Assembly (NCBI GenBank): GCA_004556745.1 | Contig: SFFY01000071.1 | Span: 1-7,198, forward strand | DNA length: 7,198 bases | Reading direction: 5' to 3' | Source of the DNA: Bacteroidales bacterium | Lineage (GTDB): Bacteria; Bacteroidota; Bacteroidia; Bacteroidales; Bacteroidaceae | Shown: positions 5,468 through 7,198 of the stretch, in pieces | Layout: every line of letters begins with the position of its first letter | Numbering within the stretch: position 1 is the first letter of the stretch | Position numbers and translations under genes: made by a program | Notes under the pieces: generated by a model | Databases searched by the model: none | Seen by the model: only the letters and a program-made list of their open reading frames with translations | Told to the model about the DNA's origin: nothing

Positions 5468-5502
5468 ACGCCACCAAATACTCATTTTGTGGCGTTCGTT
5501 TT
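5466..5502 (+). terminator. intrinsic terminator directly after terS
   Basis: GAACGCCAC (5466-5474) pairs perfectly with GTGGCGTTC (5489-5497); a 14-base loop can add a few A-T pairs, and GTTTTCT follows. The 5' arm begins within the terS stop codon. It should reduce read-through from terS into the non-coding interval and terL. Confidence 0.75.
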
Positions 5503-5535
5503 CTGCGAGAAGTTCAGATAACCACTTGAATTACG

Positions 5536-5564
5536 TTGATATCAGAACTATATGCAGATATACA
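5536..5564 (+). promoter_or_regulatory. possible promoter for terL transcript
   Basis: TTGATA (5536-5541), a 17-base spacer and TATACA (5559-5564). The -35 box matches five of six consensus bases and the -10 box four. Since a terminator follows terS, terL needs its own start. Use of this promoter would give a 5' leader of about 460 bases. An overlapping TTGAAT/TATATG pair (5526/5549) is a weaker option. Confidence 0.35.
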
Positions 5565-5614
5565 TGCATACCGCGTATATTATGCAGTGCATAAGCAGGG
5601 CAGAAGCATGCATA
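5551..5614. repeat. cluster of five TATGCA/TGCATA half-sites
   Basis: TATGCA occurs at 5551-5556 and 5581-5586, and its complement TGCATA at 5565-5570, 5588-5593 and 5609-5614. The middle pair forms a perfect palindrome, TATGCAGTGCATA (5581-5593). Five copies of one hexamer in 64 bases is far above chance and looks like a protein-binding array. Confidence 0.7.
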
Positions 5615-5623
5615 AAGCTATGT

Positions 5624-5701
5624 GCTGCGCGCCTGGGCTGCGCGTGTGTACATCAGTAAGCCCAGGCTGCGGGCCATTAAGGCCCCGCGCTGCGCGTGTG
5701 T
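5624..5701. repeat. GCTGCGCG direct repeats with interleaved hairpins
   Basis: GCTGCGCG occurs at 5624-5631, 5637-5644 and 5689-5696; the last two extend to a 13-base identity, GCTGCGCGTGTGT (5637-5649 and 5689-5701). Between them lie a 9-bp stem, GCCTGGGCT (5631-5639) with AGCCCAGGC (5659-5667), and a 5-bp stem, GGGCC (5671-5675) with GGCCC (5681-5685). Confidence 0.7.
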
Positions 5702-5760
5702 GCAGCCGTGTGTGCGCACCCCTCCACCAAATCAAGAGAGGCATAGGGGAGGGTGGCGGA

Positions 5761-5800
5761 AAAACACCCGGGTGGTTTCATACTAGTATATATATAATAT
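5761..5800. repeat. two perfect palindromes and an AT-rich run
   Basis: CACCCGGGTG (5765-5774) is a perfect 10-bp palindrome, and the symmetry continues outward as AAA/TTT (5761-5778) with one mismatched pair. ATACTAGTAT (5780-5789) is another perfect 10-bp palindrome five bases on, running into TATATATAATAT (5789-5800). The AT run includes TATAAT, but no good -35 lies 17 bases upstream. Confidence 0.65.
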
Positions 5801-5897
5801 CCCATCCACGTGTGCATCCCATCCCAAAGAGGGTACCTACAAAACTGGCGGCACCCTTTCGAAACATGCCTCTGAAAAATTTCAAAAACCAGACAAA

Positions 5898-6024
5898 AAG
5901 ACCGTGCTGTGTTGGTCTTGCCTGTCTTCGGCAGGCAGGTGAATCCTCCTTGTTTCATCTTTCTTCCCTTCATCTTGTTCTGTCGGGTGCCAGGAACACC
6001 CGGCAGGCAAGACGAGCACAGCAC
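5898..6024 (+). promoter_or_regulatory. terL leader with mutually exclusive hairpins
   Basis: Four pairings compete. A: AAGACC (5898-5903) with GGTCTT (5914-5919). B: 5917-5926 with 5931-5939, capped by a C(UUCG)G tetraloop with one bulged U. C: 5980-5989 with 5997-6006, ten pairs including one G-U, loop of seven. D: 5904-5924 with 6004-6024, twenty of twenty-one positions paired including one G-U. D excludes B and C because it uses the 5' arm of B and the end of the 3' arm of C. A and B share 5917-5919. The terL ribosome-binding site starts at 6025. Confidence 0.65.
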
Positions 6025-6035
6025 AGAGGTACTGC

Positions 6036-7198
6036 ATGGGCAAGCAATCGTACAAGCGAACAGCGCCGGGCGAGACGGTAAAGATCGACCTCGGCAAGCC
6101 GAACAGCGAACCGCAGCGACAGTTCTTCGCCTCGACGGTGAAGTACACATGCTACGGTGGGGCGCGAGGCGGCGGCAAGAGCTGGTGCACGCAGAGAAAG
6201 CCGGTCGGTGCCTGTCTGTATTATCCGGGATTGAAGATCTTGATCCTCAGACGACGGTACGAGGATCTGGAGAACAGCGTCATCGATCCGATTGTCAAGC
6301 TGGTCCCGGAGAGCGTTGCCGTGTACAACGTGCAGAAGCATCTTCTGTCGTTCAAAAACGGCTCGACCATCAAATTCGGCAACATGGACGGCTTCGGTTC
6401 TGCAGTTGCCGGTAAGTATCAGGGCCAGGAATACGACTGGATCTTCATCGAGGAAGCGACGCAGTTTACCGAGCAGGAGTTCCGCGGGATCGCGGCCTGC
6501 TGCCGAGGCGCGACGCCGTTTCCGAAGCGGATGTACCTGACGTGCAACCCGGGCGGCATCGGGCACCAGTGGGTCAAGCGCCTGTTCGTCAAGCGCGACT
6601 TCCTGCCGAACGAGAACCCGGACGATTATCTGTTCATCAAAGCGACGGTCGAAGACAACATCGACCTGTTGGAAGGATCTCCTGACTATGTCAATGCGCT
6701 GGACCTTCTGCCGGAGGATGTGCGCAGGGCGCACCGGTACGGCGACTGGGACGCGCTGTCCGGCGGCTTTTTCCCGGAGTTCCGGCGCGGGGTGCATACC
6801 TTCCCGGAGGATTTCCCGATCGACCCGCGCTGGGCGAAATACCGGGCGTTCGACTACGGCCTCGATATGTTTGCCTGCCTGTGGATCGCGGTCGACTTTT
6901 CCGGGCGCTGCTATGTGTACAGGCAGTACAACGAATCCAAGCTCATTGTCTCCGAGGCGGCGAGTGCGGCGATCTCGCTGACGCCTGCACGGGAGCGCAT
7001 CGAATATACCATTGCCCCGCCGGATATGTGGTCGACGCAGAAGGACACCGGCAAGACGATGGCGCAGATCTTCAGCGAATGCGGGCTGCCGGTTTTGAAA
7101 GCGGCAAACAACCGTGTGCAGGGCTTCATGTCCGTCAAGGAAATGCTGAAGCCGCTGCCGGACGGGAAGCCTGGGCTGATGATCTGCGAGAGCTGCAA
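6036..7198 (+). CDS. phage terminase large subunit (3' partial)
   Basis: An open frame from ATG 6036 to the window end, 387 complete codons without a stop. TerL is the ATPase motor and nuclease that cuts the concatemer and pumps DNA into the procapsid through the portal. Walker A is GGARGGGKS (residues 41-49), Walker B is WIFIEE (135-140), and the coupling motif is LTCNPGG (168-174). GDWDALSGGFFPEF (236-249) closes the ATPase part as in many phages. The RNase H-like nuclease domain begins about residue 268, with D273 in AFDYGLD as the probable first metal ligand. The ribosome-binding site AGAGGT (6025-6030) is weaker than those of the early genes and abuts the leader hairpins. Family assignment is secure; the C-terminal acidic residues lie outside the window. 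Confidence 0.95.
   Translation, partial: MGKQSYKRTAPGETVKIDLGKPNSEPQRQFFASTVKYTCYGGARGGGKSWCTQRKPVGACLYYPGLKILILRRRYEDLENSVIDPIVKLVPESVAVYNVQKHLLSFKNGSTIKFGNMDGFGSAVAGKYQGQEYDWIFIEEATQFTEQEFRGIAACCRGATPFPKRMYLTCNPGGIGHQWVKRLFVKRDFLPNENPDDYLFIKATVEDNIDLLEGSPDYVNALDLLPEDVRRAHRYGDWDALSGGFFPEFRRGVHTFPEDFPIDPRWAKYRAFDYGLDMFACLWIAVDFSGRCYVYRQYNESKLIVSEAASAAISLTPARERIEYTIAPPDMWSTQKDTGKTMAQIFSECGLPVLKAANNRVQGFMSVKEMLKPLPDGKPGLMICESC

Larger units (their letters stand above)
5503..6035. other. structured non-coding interval between terS and terL
   Basis: About 530 bases without a convincing gene. The frames that stay open across it give low-complexity, Arg/Cys/Pro-rich products with no ribosome-binding site and continue as shadows into terL. 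Base composition changes sharply along it: AT-rich (5520-5620), very GC-rich (5622-5720), AT-rich (5775-5800), mixed, then a pyrimidine-rich stretch (5945-5981). It carries clustered half-sites, direct repeats, perfect palindromes and competing hairpins, listed separately. Candidate roles are a packaging (cos/pac) site, a replication origin, a long regulatory leader of terL, or a small RNA. Confidence 0.7.

Noticed and set aside
5917..5981. UUCG hairpin plus pyrimidine-rich run as an intrinsic terminator
   Set aside because: The T-rich stretch is interrupted and begins too far from the stem; it is better explained as part of the terL leader.
5503..6035. tRNA gene, CRISPR array or intron in the interval
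   Set aside because: I saw no cloverleaf with a T-loop consensus, no regular repeat-spacer pattern, and no intron core or splice-type ends.
5536..6081. Plus-strand open frame of 181 codons across the terS-terL interval
   Set aside because: No ribosome-binding site, low-complexity Arg/Pro/Cys-rich product, and it runs into terL in another frame; the interval is better read as non-coding.
5970..6797. Minus-strand open frame of 275 codons
   Set aside because: It is antisense to the terminase large subunit, whose Walker A, Walker B and coupling motifs are intact; the product is an Arg/Val-rich shadow.

Overview
This window comes from a temperate phage or prophage of a GC-moderate, Gram-positive anaerobe, most likely a gut clostridium (Oscillospiraceae/Lachnospiraceae type). 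The evidence is the strong AGGAGG ribosome-binding sites before nearly every gene, the tightly packed and overlapping small genes, and the families present: DUF551, Lar-like, zinc-ribbon mini-proteins, phage ThyX-like, RuvC-like, dATP/dGTP diphosphohydrolase-like and terminase. No host housekeeping gene, tRNA, rRNA, insertion sequence or CRISPR array is visible.

Region 1 (1-4187, + strand) is the end of a long early/middle operon of twelve small genes, most of which overlap or lie within 10 bases of each other. It encodes several Cys-rich mini-proteins, nucleotide-metabolism proteins (a short ThyX-like protein and a dATP/dGTP diphosphohydrolase-type protein), a RuvC-like nuclease and a small possible HTH protein. 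It closes at a strong intrinsic terminator whose 5' arm lies inside the last gene.

Region 2 (4206-4820, - strand) is an inverted two-gene cassette: an HNH endonuclease followed by a ribbon-helix-helix-like protein. Its promoter is near-consensus (TTGACG, 17 bp, TATAAT). A palindrome sits in the spacer and a second dyad lies just upstream of the -35, so repression by a dimeric DNA-binding protein is likely.

Region 3 (4821-7198, + strand) begins the packaging module. A GC-rich nest of inverted repeats precedes a probable small terminase subunit gene, which is followed at once by an intrinsic terminator. Next comes about 540 bases with no convincing gene but dense structure: TATGCA/TGCATA half-sites, GCTGCGCG repeats, perfect palindromes with an AT-rich run, and a set of mutually exclusive hairpins ending one base before the ribosome-binding site of the large terminase gene. 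TerL (Walker A, Walker B, start of the nuclease domain) runs off the window.

The genes suggest nucleotide supply and DNA processing before packaging. The least explained parts are the terS-terL non-coding interval and the inverted HNH/RHH cassette.
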